Of a stretch of 64,000 nt of DNA, positions 34,884 through 42,807 are shown in pieces; the first letter of the stretch is position 1, and the number at the start of each line of letters is the position of its first letter. The DNA is taken from contig CATQHI010000027.1 in NCBI GenBank assembly GCA_958295895.1, positions 62,001 to 126,000 on the forward strand. The letters run 5' to 3'. A program made the translations under genes and the position numbers. Source of the DNA: Saprospiraceae bacterium (GTDB lineage Bacteria; Bacteroidota; Bacteroidia; Chitinophagales; Saprospiraceae). The notes under the pieces are model-generated. The model saw only the letters and a program-made list of their open reading frames with translations. It did no database searches and was not told where the DNA came from.

Positions 34884-35135
34884 ATGCCTAAGTACGCCCC
34901 CGACGACCTCGTAATTATTCGCCAGCTCCGCGCCCACATGGGGGAAGTATGGGCGGAGGCGCGCCCCAGGATTGAAGCCGCACTTCCCGAACACATCGAC
35001 CCCGCCCTGATCGGCAAGTGGGTAGACGAGCGGCCGGAGCCGGGTATTTATATCAACCAATTTGGGGTAGAGCCTAGATTCTACCCCCACCGGACCTCCG
35101 GGCGGCTACTGGAGTTCTACCGGAGTGTGGGGTGA
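34884..35135 (+). CDS. Small conserved hypothetical protein (83 aa)
   Basis: An 83-aa soluble, acidic protein with two helices (DLVIIRQLRAHMGEVWAEARPRIEAAL) and a C-terminal strand region (IYINQFGVEPRFYPHRTSGRLLEFYRS). No domain recognised. It begins 5 bases after the HAD gene and so belongs to the same transcription unit. The chosen ATG (MPKYAPDD) avoids overlap with the HAD stop. Confidence 0.65.
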   Translation: MPKYAPDDLVIIRQLRAHMGEVWAEARPRIEAALPEHIDPALIGKWVDERPEPGIYINQFGVEPRFYPHRTSGRLLEFYRSVG

Positions 35136-35193
35136 GGCGAACAACTCCTCGCGGTAGGAAGTATCGCATGGTACCACCAATTGCTCCCCTAGT

Positions 35194-36138
35194 ATGCAAG
35201 CCTACCTCCTGGACCGCCCCATCGGCCCCGACGGACTCGTCCTCCACCAACTAGCCACCTTTCCCCTCGGCTCCGACGACGTGCTGGTCAGGGTGCGGGT
35301 CATCGGTCTTAATCCGGTGGATGTAGCCACTACCCACGGCAGGGGTGATTTCAGTAGAATCCGTAAGAACTTCGAGCCCCTCATCCCCGGTTGGGACATC
35401 GCCGGCGAGGTAACCGAGGTCGGAGCACCGGACTCGCTGTTCGCCGTAGGCGACCGCGTGTTCGGGATGGTCAACTTCCCCGACCGGGGCAATGCCTACG
35501 CCGAGTACGTCACGGCACCGGCCAGGCAGCTGGCGCGCATCCCTGACGGCGTCAGCTACGAGACCGCGGCGGCTACCACCCTGGCGGCCCTCACGGCCTG
35601 GCAGAACCTGATCGAGCTCGGTCAGTTGCAGTCCGGTCAGCGGGTACTGATCCACGCCGCCGGCGGTGGCGTGGGCCACTTCGCCGTACAGCTCGCCAAG
35701 GAGCGGGGGGCCTACGTCATTGCCACCTCCTCGGCCGATAAGCGCGACTTCGTGCTCGGCCTCGGGGCGGATGAGCACATCGACTATGAATCGGTCAAGT
35801 TCGAGGACGCCCTGGAACCCGTCGATCTGGTACTCGAGGCTTTGGACGAGAATCACCTGAAGCGTTCCCTACGGGTCGTCCGGCGTGGAGGGCACATCTT
35901 CACCCTCTCGGCCGACATCAGCGACCAGCTCAAAGCGGACGCTGACCGGCTGGGCATACTGGTCACCCACCACCTCGTGAAGACCAGCGGCGCGCAGATG
36001 AAGGCCCTGGCCGAACGGCTGGCCGATGGGCGGCTGAAGCCCTACATAGGTAAAACCTTCCCCTTTGCGCAGCTCCCGGAGGCACTCCGGGAGTTGGAGC
36101 AGGAGCATGTAACGGGCAAGGTGGTAGTGGTGGTGTAG
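35194..36138 (+). CDS. Quinone oxidoreductase-like medium-chain dehydrogenase
   Basis: A 314-aa NADP(H)-dependent MDR reductase without structural zinc. N-terminal GroES-like domain (VRVIGLNPVDVATTHGRG, PLIPGWDIAGEVTEVG), then a Rossmann fold with AAGGGVGHFAVQLAKERGAYVIAT (the AxxGxxG variant of quinone reductases). The Cys ligands of alcohol dehydrogenases are absent. Substrate likely a quinone or enone. It ends exactly where a convergent lipoprotein gene ends, with no gap for a terminator. Confidence 0.92.
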   Translation: MQAYLLDRPIGPDGLVLHQLATFPLGSDDVLVRVRVIGLNPVDVATTHGRGDFSRIRKNFEPLIPGWDIAGEVTEVGAPDSLFAVGDRVFGMVNFPDRGNAYAEYVTAPARQLARIPDGVSYETAAATTLAALTAWQNLIELGQLQSGQRVLIHAAGGGVGHFAVQLAKERGAYVIATSSADKRDFVLGLGADEHIDYESVKFEDALEPVDLVLEALDENHLKRSLRVVRRGGHIFTLSADISDQLKADADRLGILVTHHLVKTSGAQMKALAERLADGRLKPYIGKTFPFAQLPEALRELEQEHVTGKVVVVV

Positions 36139-36597
36139 CTAATCTTCACAGGGCACCCTAGCAAGCACAATACCCTGCCCGAATACCAGTCCGCTTGGTG
36201 AGACAAACCGTTGCACCTCACCCACTACCTCGGAGTTACCGTAACCCTCCCGTAGCGTTTCTCCCTGGCGGAGAAAGGCCACCTCCCGCTTACTTGCCTG
36301 CCCTTCGGACTGGAACGTGTACACCCCAAGCAGGGTATCACCGTGGAGCATGCCGGTGAAGGTGCCGATGTTATCGTCCTTTTCGGCAAAGTCATACGCC
36401 AAGGTACCCTCCACGGTCCTGTCCCGAACATCAAACTGAGCCGTGACGCGATCGCCGTTGCGGTCGTAGGAATAGCAACCCGCCGTGTCCTCTACTGACC
36501 CAGGTTGAGACGCGGTTTCACAGGCAGCAAGAAGTACCACAAGCGGGGCAACGACACATAATACGTGCATGGGGTCCTTATTTGAGGGTTTGAACAT
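36139..36597 (-). CDS. Hypothetical lipoprotein
   Basis: A 152-aa predicted lipoprotein: lipobox LLAACET, then a short beta-rich domain (CYSYDRNGDRVTAQFDVRDRTVEGTLAYDFAEKDDN and GTFTGMLHGDTLLGVYTF) in which a substance is described by D/N-rich turns. This strand pattern resembles small lipocalin-like lipoproteins of Bacteroidota but no named family is certain. It may start at 36570 (MHVLCVV) instead. It begins 2 bases after the META-domain gene stop, so the two are likely one operon. Confidence 0.75.
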   Translation of the reverse strand: MFKPSNKDPMHVLCVVAPLVVLLAACETASQPGSVEDTAGCYSYDRNGDRVTAQFDVRDRTVEGTLAYDFAEKDDNIGTFTGMLHGDTLLGVYTFQSEGQASKREVAFLRQGETLREGYGNSEVVGEVQRFVSPSGLVFGQGIVLARVPCED

Positions 36598-36599
36598 AT

Positions 36600-37445
36600 T
36601 TATTCCACCGGTTTAAAGCGCATCAGGGTGGCATCGCCGGCTTGTAGCAGTAAGTTAGCCGACCCGTCGATGCGGTAGCCGTTGACGCGTGCGAGCGTAC
36701 GCAGGAAGTAGCCCTCCCCCTCGCCGCAGTACATCATGGTAGTAGGTCCTGGCTCGCCGAAGGAGAGCTTACCGCCCTCTAGTACGAACGGGGCGGAGTA
36801 GCCGTTGCAGCCGCTGTTACCTTCCACCCTGCCGGCCTCAGCATCGAAGGTGATGCGTGGTTGCTTTTCGGGGAATAGGTCACCGAGTACGCTACCGGGT
36901 TCCGGAAAGTACTCTAGCTCCCAGGTGGTGCCCGAGAATGCTTCGTCAGTTGGCATAGTGCCTGCGTTGTTTGGTCCATCATCCGGTAGCCGCTCCACCA
37001 GGTAAATGTAGGGAGGGTGAAAATGGTGGGCGAAAACGTTAGTGGAATCCTGCGAGTTCCAAGCCCGGGGGTCTTCGGCCAGCTGGTAGGAGAAGGTGTA
37101 CTCATCGCTGACGGTTAGCTCACCGCGTGCCGGCACCATAGCCGCGTAGAAATTGGCCAGCCAGCTCTCGCTGCGCTGGGTGGTGCCGCGTATACTGATG
37201 ACCGCTACCCCGTCTTCCCGTAGGTACAACTCCCATAGATTCTCCAGCCCTACTACGGGCGAGCGGTACCTGAAGGAGTAGCCGTCCGCGACGGGCAGTG
37301 CTGCCCGGTAGGCTGAATCCCCAACCTGGGCCGATACCGTCATCAGATCCAAATACTCCTGCTTGTCGAAGCCGGGCTGGAGCTGAGCAGCTACCGGGCA
37401 CGCCGCTAACCAGAAAAGCAGCACGCAGAGGGGGGGCAACTTCAT
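36600..37445 (-). CDS. Secreted protein: lipase-like N-terminus joined to a META domain
   Basis: A 281-aa exported protein (signal to about AQLQ). Residues 20-130 resemble the start of class 3 lipases (YRSPVVGLENLWELYLREDGVAVISIRGTTQRSESWLANFY) but stop before the GxSxG nucleophile elbow, so no lipase activity is expected. Residues 165-281 are a META (HslJ-like, DUF306) domain: TWELEYF, ITFDAEAGRVEGNSGCNGYSAPF, MMYCGEGEGYFLRTL. The joint lies around residues 130-165. This may be an old deletion fusion of two genes. First gene of a two-gene unit. Confidence 0.8.
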   Translation of the reverse strand: MKLPPLCVLLFWLAACPVAAQLQPGFDKQEYLDLMTVSAQVGDSAYRAALPVADGYSFRYRSPVVGLENLWELYLREDGVAVISIRGTTQRSESWLANFYAAMVPARGELTVSDEYTFSYQLAEDPRAWNSQDSTNVFAHHFHPPYIYLVERLPDDGPNNAGTMPTDEAFSGTTWELEYFPEPGSVLGDLFPEKQPRITFDAEAGRVEGNSGCNGYSAPFVLEGGKLSFGEPGPTTMMYCGEGEGYFLRTLARVNGYRIDGSANLLLQAGDATLMRFKPVE

Positions 37446-37489
37446 ATAGCTAAGCTACGGGAGGTGCAGCAATTTTTTCGGGCAATTTT

Positions 37490-40423
37490 TCAGTCTACGG
37501 CAGAGCGTGGGGGATGCACTACCTCCGCCAACACCTCCGCCGAGTGCCACACCCGCCGCCCCAGCCCATCCTTCACCTGGTGCCGGCAACTCGTGCCCGC
37601 CGCCACGATCACCGTCTCGGCCGAACAATCCCGTAGCTTTGAGTACAACGACTGCTCCGCTATTTGTTGGCTCACCGTATAATGCTCCGCCTCATACCCA
37701 AAGGAACCGGCCATCCCACAGCAGCCGCTATCGAGTAGAGTGACGTTGAAGTTACGGGGCAGAGAAAGCACCGCCGCACACTTACTAGCCTCCCCCAGCG
37801 CCTTCTCGTGGCAGTGTACGTGCAGCACGATCTCCCGTCCGCCGTCCCCAAAATCCCCGGTCCCCACCCTGCCCTCGGTGTACTCCCGGAACAGCCACTC
37901 GTCAAAGGTCATCGCCCACTGGCCCAGCACCTGCGCCCGCGCCGCCAGTTTGCCCCGGAAGAGCTTCGGATACTCATCGCGGAAACCCAGGATTGCCGAG
38001 GGTTCCAGCCCCACCAGCGGAGCGTCCTCCCCCACCCGATCGGCAAATATTTCTACGTTGCGCGCCGCCAGTCGCCGGGCCTCCTTCAGTAACCCTTTAC
38101 TGAGTTGGGCGCGGCCACTCCCGGCATGCTCGGGCCACAGCACCTCGTAGCCCAGCCCCCACCACAGCCGCAGGGCCGCCCGCCCTACCTCCACGTCCTG
38201 GTAGTTGACGAACTCATCGCCGAAGAAGTACAACTTGCCCCGGGCACCCGCTACGGCAGGCTGCTCCCGCTCGAAAAAGCTACGTAACGACTCAGCGGGA
38301 AAACGCGGCAGCGACCGCTCCGCTGCAATACCCAGAAAGCGCTTCACGAGGGGGCCGGTCAGATCTAGCAGCGCATTCGCCAGGGCGGGCACCTTGCCAC
38401 CCAGCCGGTACAGCCATTCGTTGGAAGCCACCAAACGGGTACGCAGCGACACTCCGTCCCGCTCCTGCCGCTGGTGCATGTATTCGGCCTTGAGCGCCGT
38501 CATATTCACCGTGCTGGGGCACTCGCTCGTACAGGCCTTACAGCTCAGGCAGAGATCGAGCGCCTCGGCCAGGGCAGGGTGGCGCCAGGGGTCCTCCTTT
38601 TGGTTCTGGGTAAGCACCTCGCGCAGCACATTGGCGCGGCCGCGGGTGCTGTCCCGTTCGTGCAGGGTGGCCCGGTAGCTCGGACACATAGCCCCACCGT
38701 CGAGTTTCCTACAGTCCCCCGAACCATTACACTTTTCGGCGCTGCGGAGTAGTCCTCCGTCGGCACTGAAGTCGAGGGTGGTATCGTATTCCGGCACTGG
38801 TGCGTCGGCCACGTAGCGTAGCTCCTCGTTCATCGGCGGGGCCTCAACGATTTTTCCGGGATTAAACATGCCCCGGGGATCCCACACTCGCTTGAGGTCT
38901 ATCAGTAGCTGATATACCTCCGGGCCCAGCATCTCCGGTAGGAACTGCCCCCGCACCCGCCCATCACCGTGCTCGCCGCTCAGGCTGCCGCCGTACTTTT
39001 TGACCAGCCGGGCTACATCGCGGGTGATGTCGTGAAAGCGCTGGCGGTCCTCCGTTTTCTTCAGGTTCAGGATGGGGCGTAGGTGCAGCTCTCCAGCCCC
39101 GGCGTGGGCGTAGAAGACCGCGTTTTGCTGGTACAACTGCATCAGCTCCTCTACCTCGGCGATGTAGTCAGCCAGGTCGGGTAGGGCCACGGCGGTGTCC
39201 TCGATACAGGCTACGGCTTTGGTGTCGCCTATGATATTGCCCAGGATGCCCAGTCCGGCGGCGCGTAGGGCCCATACCTTATCGGTCTGCTGCTGGCCGG
39301 GGAGCGCGGGTGCGGCGTAGGCGGGCGTGGCAAGGCCTCCGGGCTCCATCATCGTGCGACCGAGTGCCGTAGCCTGCTGGAGGGCGAGCTCGTCGGTGGC
39401 GGCGCGGTACTCGACCAGTAATAGTGCCCGGGGGTCTCCCTCCACGAAGGCAGCATTCTTGCGCTGGTCGTGATTTTGCAGGGCGAGGTGGAGGATGGTA
39501 TCGTCCATGAGCTCGCACATGAAGGGACTGGTCTCCATAGCCAGTTGGGTAGCGCGCAGACTGGCATCCACCGCCGTGAAGTGTAGCGCTACCACCGCCG
39601 AGCCCCGGGGGGGCAGGGGTAGAACGCGTAGCTTGAGCCGGGTGGTAAAGGCTAGTGTGCCTTCTGAGCCGGCCAGTAGGGTGCAGAGATTTAGGGGGGG
39701 GCCGTCGGGGTTAAAGGGGGCTTGTCGGGACAGCAGGTCGAGGGCGTAGCCGTTGTTGCGGCGGGTGACACTGGCTTTAGGATAAGCGGCTGCGATCAGG
39801 TCGCGGGTAGCGGGATCGGTGAGGTGTTGGTGGAGGAAGGTATGGACGTTTGCTAGTAGTTCATTCTCTTGCACCTGCGAGCGCGCCCCTATATCATGCA
39901 CACTTCCATCGCTTAGCACCACCCGAGCCTCCAGGCTGTGCTCACGTGTACTACCCACCGTAATACTTGTACTGCCACAGCTGTTATTGCCAAACATCCC
40001 GCCGAGGGTGCAACGGTTGGCCGTACTGGTATTGGGGCCGAACCAGTAGCCGTGCTCCCGCAGCGCCGCGTTAAGTTGGTCACGGATCACGCCGGGTTCG
40101 ACGATCGCATAGCCCTCCTCCCGATTGATCTCGATGATGCGCCGCATGTGCCGGCTGATATCCACGATGAGCCCCTTTCCCACTGCCTGCCCCGCCAGGC
40201 TGGTCCCCCCCGCCCGCGGCGTGATGGGCACCCCGTACCGCCCCGCAAAGCGTACGCAGGCCACGATATCTGCCTCCGATCTCGGGAATGCCACGGCCAG
40301 CGGCAGCTCCCGGTACACGCTGGCATCGGTGGCAAAGAGGATGCGGTGCAGGGCATCGGTTTCCAGCTCGCCCTCCAGCTCGGCGGCGAGGGTGGCCCAG
40401 GGCAGCGTGGGGTTGGTGGACAT
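37490..40423 (-). CDS. FAD-linked oxidase with 4Fe-4S and CCG domains (YdiJ/D-2-hydroxyacid dehydrogenase type)
   Basis: A 977-aa cytoplasmic or membrane-associated flavoprotein. Order: FAD-binding PCMH domain (GVPITPRAGGTSLAGQAVG), FAD oxidase C-terminal domain (GGSLSGEHGDGRVRGQFL, the histidine site), a ferredoxin-like pair (CNGSGDCR...CPSY and CLSCKACTSECP), and CCG-type C-terminal domains (HCHEKALGEASKC, SGCCGMAGSFGYE). This is the full layout of YdiJ-like D-2-hydroxyglutarate/D-lactate dehydrogenases, which pass electrons to the quinone pool. Two motif copies lie inside (37927-37943 and 39869-39889). TACCTTCG on the minus strand, 4 bases before the ATG, is a near-perfect promoter box. 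Confidence 0.94.
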   Translation of the reverse strand: MSTNPTLPWATLAAELEGELETDALHRILFATDASVYRELPLAVAFPRSEADIVACVRFAGRYGVPITPRAGGTSLAGQAVGKGLIVDISRHMRRIIEINREEGYAIVEPGVIRDQLNAALREHGYWFGPNTSTANRCTLGGMFGNNSCGSTSITVGSTREHSLEARVVLSDGSVHDIGARSQVQENELLANVHTFLHQHLTDPATRDLIAAAYPKASVTRRNNGYALDLLSRQAPFNPDGPPLNLCTLLAGSEGTLAFTTRLKLRVLPLPPRGSAVVALHFTAVDASLRATQLAMETSPFMCELMDDTILHLALQNHDQRKNAAFVEGDPRALLLVEYRAATDELALQQATALGRTMMEPGGLATPAYAAPALPGQQQTDKVWALRAAGLGILGNIIGDTKAVACIEDTAVALPDLADYIAEVEELMQLYQQNAVFYAHAGAGELHLRPILNLKKTEDRQRFHDITRDVARLVKKYGGSLSGEHGDGRVRGQFLPEMLGPEVYQLLIDLKRVWDPRGMFNPGKIVEAPPMNEELRYVADAPVPEYDTTLDFSADGGLLRSAEKCNGSGDCRKLDGGAMCPSYRATLHERDSTRGRANVLREVLTQNQKEDPWRHPALAEALDLCLSCKACTSECPSTVNMTALKAEYMHQRQERDGVSLRTRLVASNEWLYRLGGKVPALANALLDLTGPLVKRFLGIAAERSLPRFPAESLRSFFEREQPAVAGARGKLYFFGDEFVNYQDVEVGRAALRLWWGLGYEVLWPEHAGSGRAQLSKGLLKEARRLAARNVEIFADRVGEDAPLVGLEPSAILGFRDEYPKLFRGKLAARAQVLGQWAMTFDEWLFREYTEGRVGTGDFGDGGREIVLHVHCHEKALGEASKCAAVLSLPRNFNVTLLDSGCCGMAGSFGYEAEHYTVSQQIAEQSLYSKLRDCSAETVIVAAGTSCRHQVKDGLGRRVWHSAEVLAEVVHPPRSAVD
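37927..37943 (+). repeat. Interspersed GC-rich motif, copy 9 (degenerate)
   Basis: GCACCTGCGCCCGCGCC keeps every position that is invariant among the other copies but changes two variable ones. It encodes ARAQV in the FAD oxidase, in the same frame as copies 4, 6 and 10. Confidence 0.6.
39869..39889 (+). repeat. Interspersed GC-rich motif, copy 10
   Basis: TT then GCACCTGCGAGCGCGCCCC; three changes from consensus. Inside the FAD oxidase, encoding GARSQVQ. Confidence 0.78.
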
Positions 40424-40427
40424 GTAG

Positions 40428-40435
40428 CGAAGGTA
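40428..40435 (-). promoter_or_regulatory. Near-consensus -7 box of FAD oxidase gene
   Basis: TACCTTCG on the minus strand, one base off TAnnTTTG, with 4 bases to the ATG. Fits the leaderless pattern seen at other genes here. Confidence 0.5.
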
Positions 40436-40446
40436 CGGCGATGGCG

Positions 40447-40454
40447 TACCTTTG
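40447..40454 (+). promoter_or_regulatory. Bacteroidota -7 promoter box of DUF3109 gene (leaderless)
   Basis: TACCTTTG, a perfect TAnnTTTG, 5 bases (CCCCC) before the ATG at 40460. In Bacteroidota transcription starts a few bases after this box, so the mRNA would begin at or next to the start codon. Confidence 0.72.
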
Positions 40455-40459
40455 CCCCC

Positions 40460-41035
40460 ATGCTCCTCATCGGCTCCATCTTAGTCAGCGACGACGTCGT
40501 CGAAGAACAGTTCGCCTGCAACCTCACCGCCTGCAAGGGCGCCTGCTGCTGGGAGGGCGACTACGGGGCCCCGCTCGAAGATGACGAGCTACCGATCCTG
40601 GAAGAAATCTACCCCGCCGTAGCCCCCTACCTCACCGAGGCCGGGCGGGCGGCCGTCGCCGCACAGGGCATCTACACGGAAAACGGCGAGGGCCACGACA
40701 CCCCCCTCATCGACGGCGGCCCCTGCGCCTACATGACCCTTGACGGTACCGGCACGGCGCAGTGTGGTATCGAACGGGCCTACAACGACGGAGCGATTAG
40801 CTGGAAGAAGCCGATCAGTTGCCACCTCTACCCCGTCCGCGTAAAGAAGAACCCGCATACCCACTTCGAGGCGCTGAACTACGACGTATGGGACATCTGC
40901 TCGGCGGCCTGTACCAGGGGGGAGCGGAAGCGGATCGCGATTTATGAGTTTGTGAAGCCGGCGCTGGTGCGTAAGTATGGGGAGGCTTGGTACGACGAGT
41001 TAGTTTCTGCTGTGGCGGCCGTACAAAATAAATGA
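40460..41035 (+). CDS. DUF3109 family Cys-rich protein
   Basis: A 191-aa cytoplasmic protein of the DUF3109 (YkgJ-like, zinc/iron-chelating) family. The cysteine pattern is visible: CNLTACKGACCWEGDYG at the N-terminus, CAYM...CGIERAY in the middle, SCHLYPVRV and a C-terminal DICSAACTRG. The family is near-universal in Bacteroidota and of unknown function. The start is fixed by the promoter box 5 bases upstream; the much longer ORF crosses the divergent FAD oxidase gene. It faces the M1 peptidase gene across a dispersed repeat. Confidence 0.92.
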   Translation: MLLIGSILVSDDVVEEQFACNLTACKGACCWEGDYGAPLEDDELPILEEIYPAVAPYLTEAGRAAVAAQGIYTENGEGHDTPLIDGGPCAYMTLDGTGTAQCGIERAYNDGAISWKKPISCHLYPVRVKKNPHTHFEALNYDVWDICSAACTRGERKRIAIYEFVKPALVRKYGEAWYDELVSAVAAVQNK

Positions 41036-41110
41036 ACCGCAGAGGGCGCAGAGCAGCACAGAGAACACCAAATTACGTTCGCCTCTGCGTTTCCCTGTGG
41101 CCTCTGCGGT
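41036..41110. repeat. Dispersed inverted repeat with GCAGAG units between convergent genes
   Basis: Starts with ACCGCAGAGG directly after the DUF3109 stop and ends with its exact complement CCTCTGCGGT; inside are further GCAGAG/CTCTGC units (GCGCAGAGCAG, CCTCTGCGTTTCCCTGTGG). The folded RNA would make a long imperfect hairpin readable in both directions, and so could serve as a two-way terminator. GCAGAG-rich repeats of this look are widespread in environmental bacterial genomes. Confidence 0.75.
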
Positions 41111-41122
41111 GGATCTATACCT

Positions 41123-42790
41123 CTACTCAGAGGCGTCAACCACCCGCCGGTCCACCAAAAACCGCGTCCCATCCACCTCCACCCGGTCCACGGCCAGCCC
41201 CCGGCCCAGCGGCTGCCAGTCCGGCGTCGCATCCACCCGTACCGGCTCCTCGTCGATGAGTAGGCCAAGGGACATCGTGAGGTCCGGCACGTCCGCCGCC
41301 AGTCGGTATTCGACCTGCCCGTCCTGCTCGCGCAGCTCCAGTACCGGTAGCTCGGGATGCTTCAGGTACTGATCGAAGAAGGGCTGTAGATCCCGCTCGG
41401 TGTAGGCGCTGAAGTAGTCGATCACCTGCTGCGTATTGACGATACTGTGCTGGTGGTCCTGGTAGAAGCTGCGGAGCAGGCCGAAGAACAGCGGATCGTC
41501 GTTGAGCACGCCCCGCAGCGTATGTAGCATCCAGGCCCCCTTGTAGTAGTGGTCGCTGGAGCCGAAGGCGGTGAAGTTGACCCCCAGCGGACCCAGGATC
41601 GGCCGCAGGTTCTCGATGAATTTTTTCTGGGTCACCAGGTACCTCCGCGCATCGGCCGCACCCATATGGTACTCCACGTAGAGTGCCTCCATATAAGTCG
41701 TAAACGACTCGTGGATCCACATCTCCGCGTGGTCCGCCACGCTGATCGAGTTACCGAAGTACTCGTGGCCGGCCTCGTGCACGATGATGTAGTCCCACTC
41801 CATATCATCCGGAATCAAGCCCCCCAGGTAGCCCCGCATGTAGCGGTTGCCGTAGGCGATACCGCTCTGGTGCTCCATGCCCAGGTAGGGGGTCTCAATG
41901 AGGGCGAAACCATCGTTCCAGAAGGGGTACTTGCCGAAGTAGTGCTCGTAAGCCTCCAGCATCGGCGTCACCTGCTGGAATTGCTTCCTGGCCTTGGCCA
42001 GGTTATAGTCCAGTACGTAGTAGTCCAGCGCCAGTTCCTCCCCGTCGAAGCTGCGGTACACGTCGTCGAAGTGCACGTAGTGCCCCACGTTTACCGATAC
42101 ATCATAATTGTTGATGGGGTAGCTCACGAACCAGTCGAAGCGCCGCTTACGCTCCCGTTCCAGTGCTATCTCCTTGCGCAGATTCCCGTTGCTGGCCCCG
42201 TACATCCGCTCCGGCACGGTCACACTGATGAGCATGGAATCGGGCTCGTCGCCCAGGTAGTCCTTATTCGGCCACCAGAGACTGGCCCCCTCGCCCTCGC
42301 AGGCCACCCCGACCCAGTAGCGATTTTGCTGATCCAGCGCCCAGACGAAGCCGCCGTCCCAGGGCGCGTTCTTTGCCTCCGTGGGCGTGCCGCCGTAGCG
42401 GATCGTCATCCGGTGCCGGCTGCCGGTATCCACCGGGTGGGGCAGCTCCACAAATACGGCATTGCCCTTGCGGGTAAAGCGCAGCTCCTTTTCTTTCTGA
42501 GTAATCCCGTCGATCTGCAGATTCTCGTACAGGTCCAGTTGCAGGATCGGCAGCTGCCCGGTGATGGTATAGTCCATCTCCACCCGCCCCTCGATGGTCT
42601 GCTCGCGGGGGTCTACGTCTACGTACAGTTCGTAGTAGGTCACGTCATAGTTGGCCCGGGCGGGCAGGAGACTCCCACGCAGCGTATCGGCCTGCGTAAA
42701 GTGGCTCGTGTCATAGTACCCGCTCTCCTGGGCGCGGCCGCAGGTGCAAACACATAGGAACGACAAAAGAAGCACTAGGCGGTGGAGCAT
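41123..42790 (-). CDS. M1-family metallopeptidase, exported
   Basis: A 555-aa M1 aminopeptidase-like protein. Signal ends near CTCGRAQ (a motif copy gives the cysteine pair; it could be a lipoprotein, though the residue before the Cys is Thr rather than a small lipobox residue). Beta-saddle N-domain, then GMEHQSG (equivalent of the GxMEN exopeptidase motif, with His and Gln changes) and the zinc site HEAGHEYFGNSISVADHAEMWIHESFTTYMEALY (HExxH-18x-E). A C-terminal Ig-like segment replaces the usual helical domain. The substitution in GxMEN might alter aminopeptidase specificity. Start set at 42790 (MLHRLVLLL) for the signal peptide. Confidence 0.92.
   Translation of the reverse strand: MLHRLVLLLSFLCVCTCGRAQESGYYDTSHFTQADTLRGSLLPARANYDVTYYELYVDVDPREQTIEGRVEMDYTITGQLPILQLDLYENLQIDGITQKEKELRFTRKGNAVFVELPHPVDTGSRHRMTIRYGGTPTEAKNAPWDGGFVWALDQQNRYWVGVACEGEGASLWWPNKDYLGDEPDSMLISVTVPERMYGASNGNLRKEIALERERKRRFDWFVSYPINNYDVSVNVGHYVHFDDVYRSFDGEELALDYYVLDYNLAKARKQFQQVTPMLEAYEHYFGKYPFWNDGFALIETPYLGMEHQSGIAYGNRYMRGYLGGLIPDDMEWDYIIVHEAGHEYFGNSISVADHAEMWIHESFTTYMEALYVEYHMGAADARRYLVTQKKFIENLRPILGPLGVNFTAFGSSDHYYKGAWMLHTLRGVLNDDPLFFGLLRSFYQDHQHSIVNTQQVIDYFSAYTERDLQPFFDQYLKHPELPVLELREQDGQVEYRLAADVPDLTMSLGLLIDEEPVRVDATPDWQPLGRGLAVDRVEVDGTRFLVDRRVVDASE
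42730..42750 (-). repeat. Interspersed GC-rich motif, copy 11
   Basis: Minus strand TTTGCACCTGCGGCCGCGCCC, one change from consensus in the core. It forms the end of the M1 peptidase signal (CTCGRAQ). Confidence 0.83.
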
Positions 42791-42807
42791 GCGCGAATAT
42801 CGGAGTT

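Noticed and set aside
39297-39314. Possible further copy of the interspersed motif (GAGCGCGGGTGC)
   Set aside because: Needs a one-base insertion to fit the consensus; counted as chance or decay.
41549-42757. 402-aa plus-strand frame opposite the M1 peptidase
   Set aside because: Exact antisense shadow of a well-supported gene; Val/Gly-rich composition without any domain.
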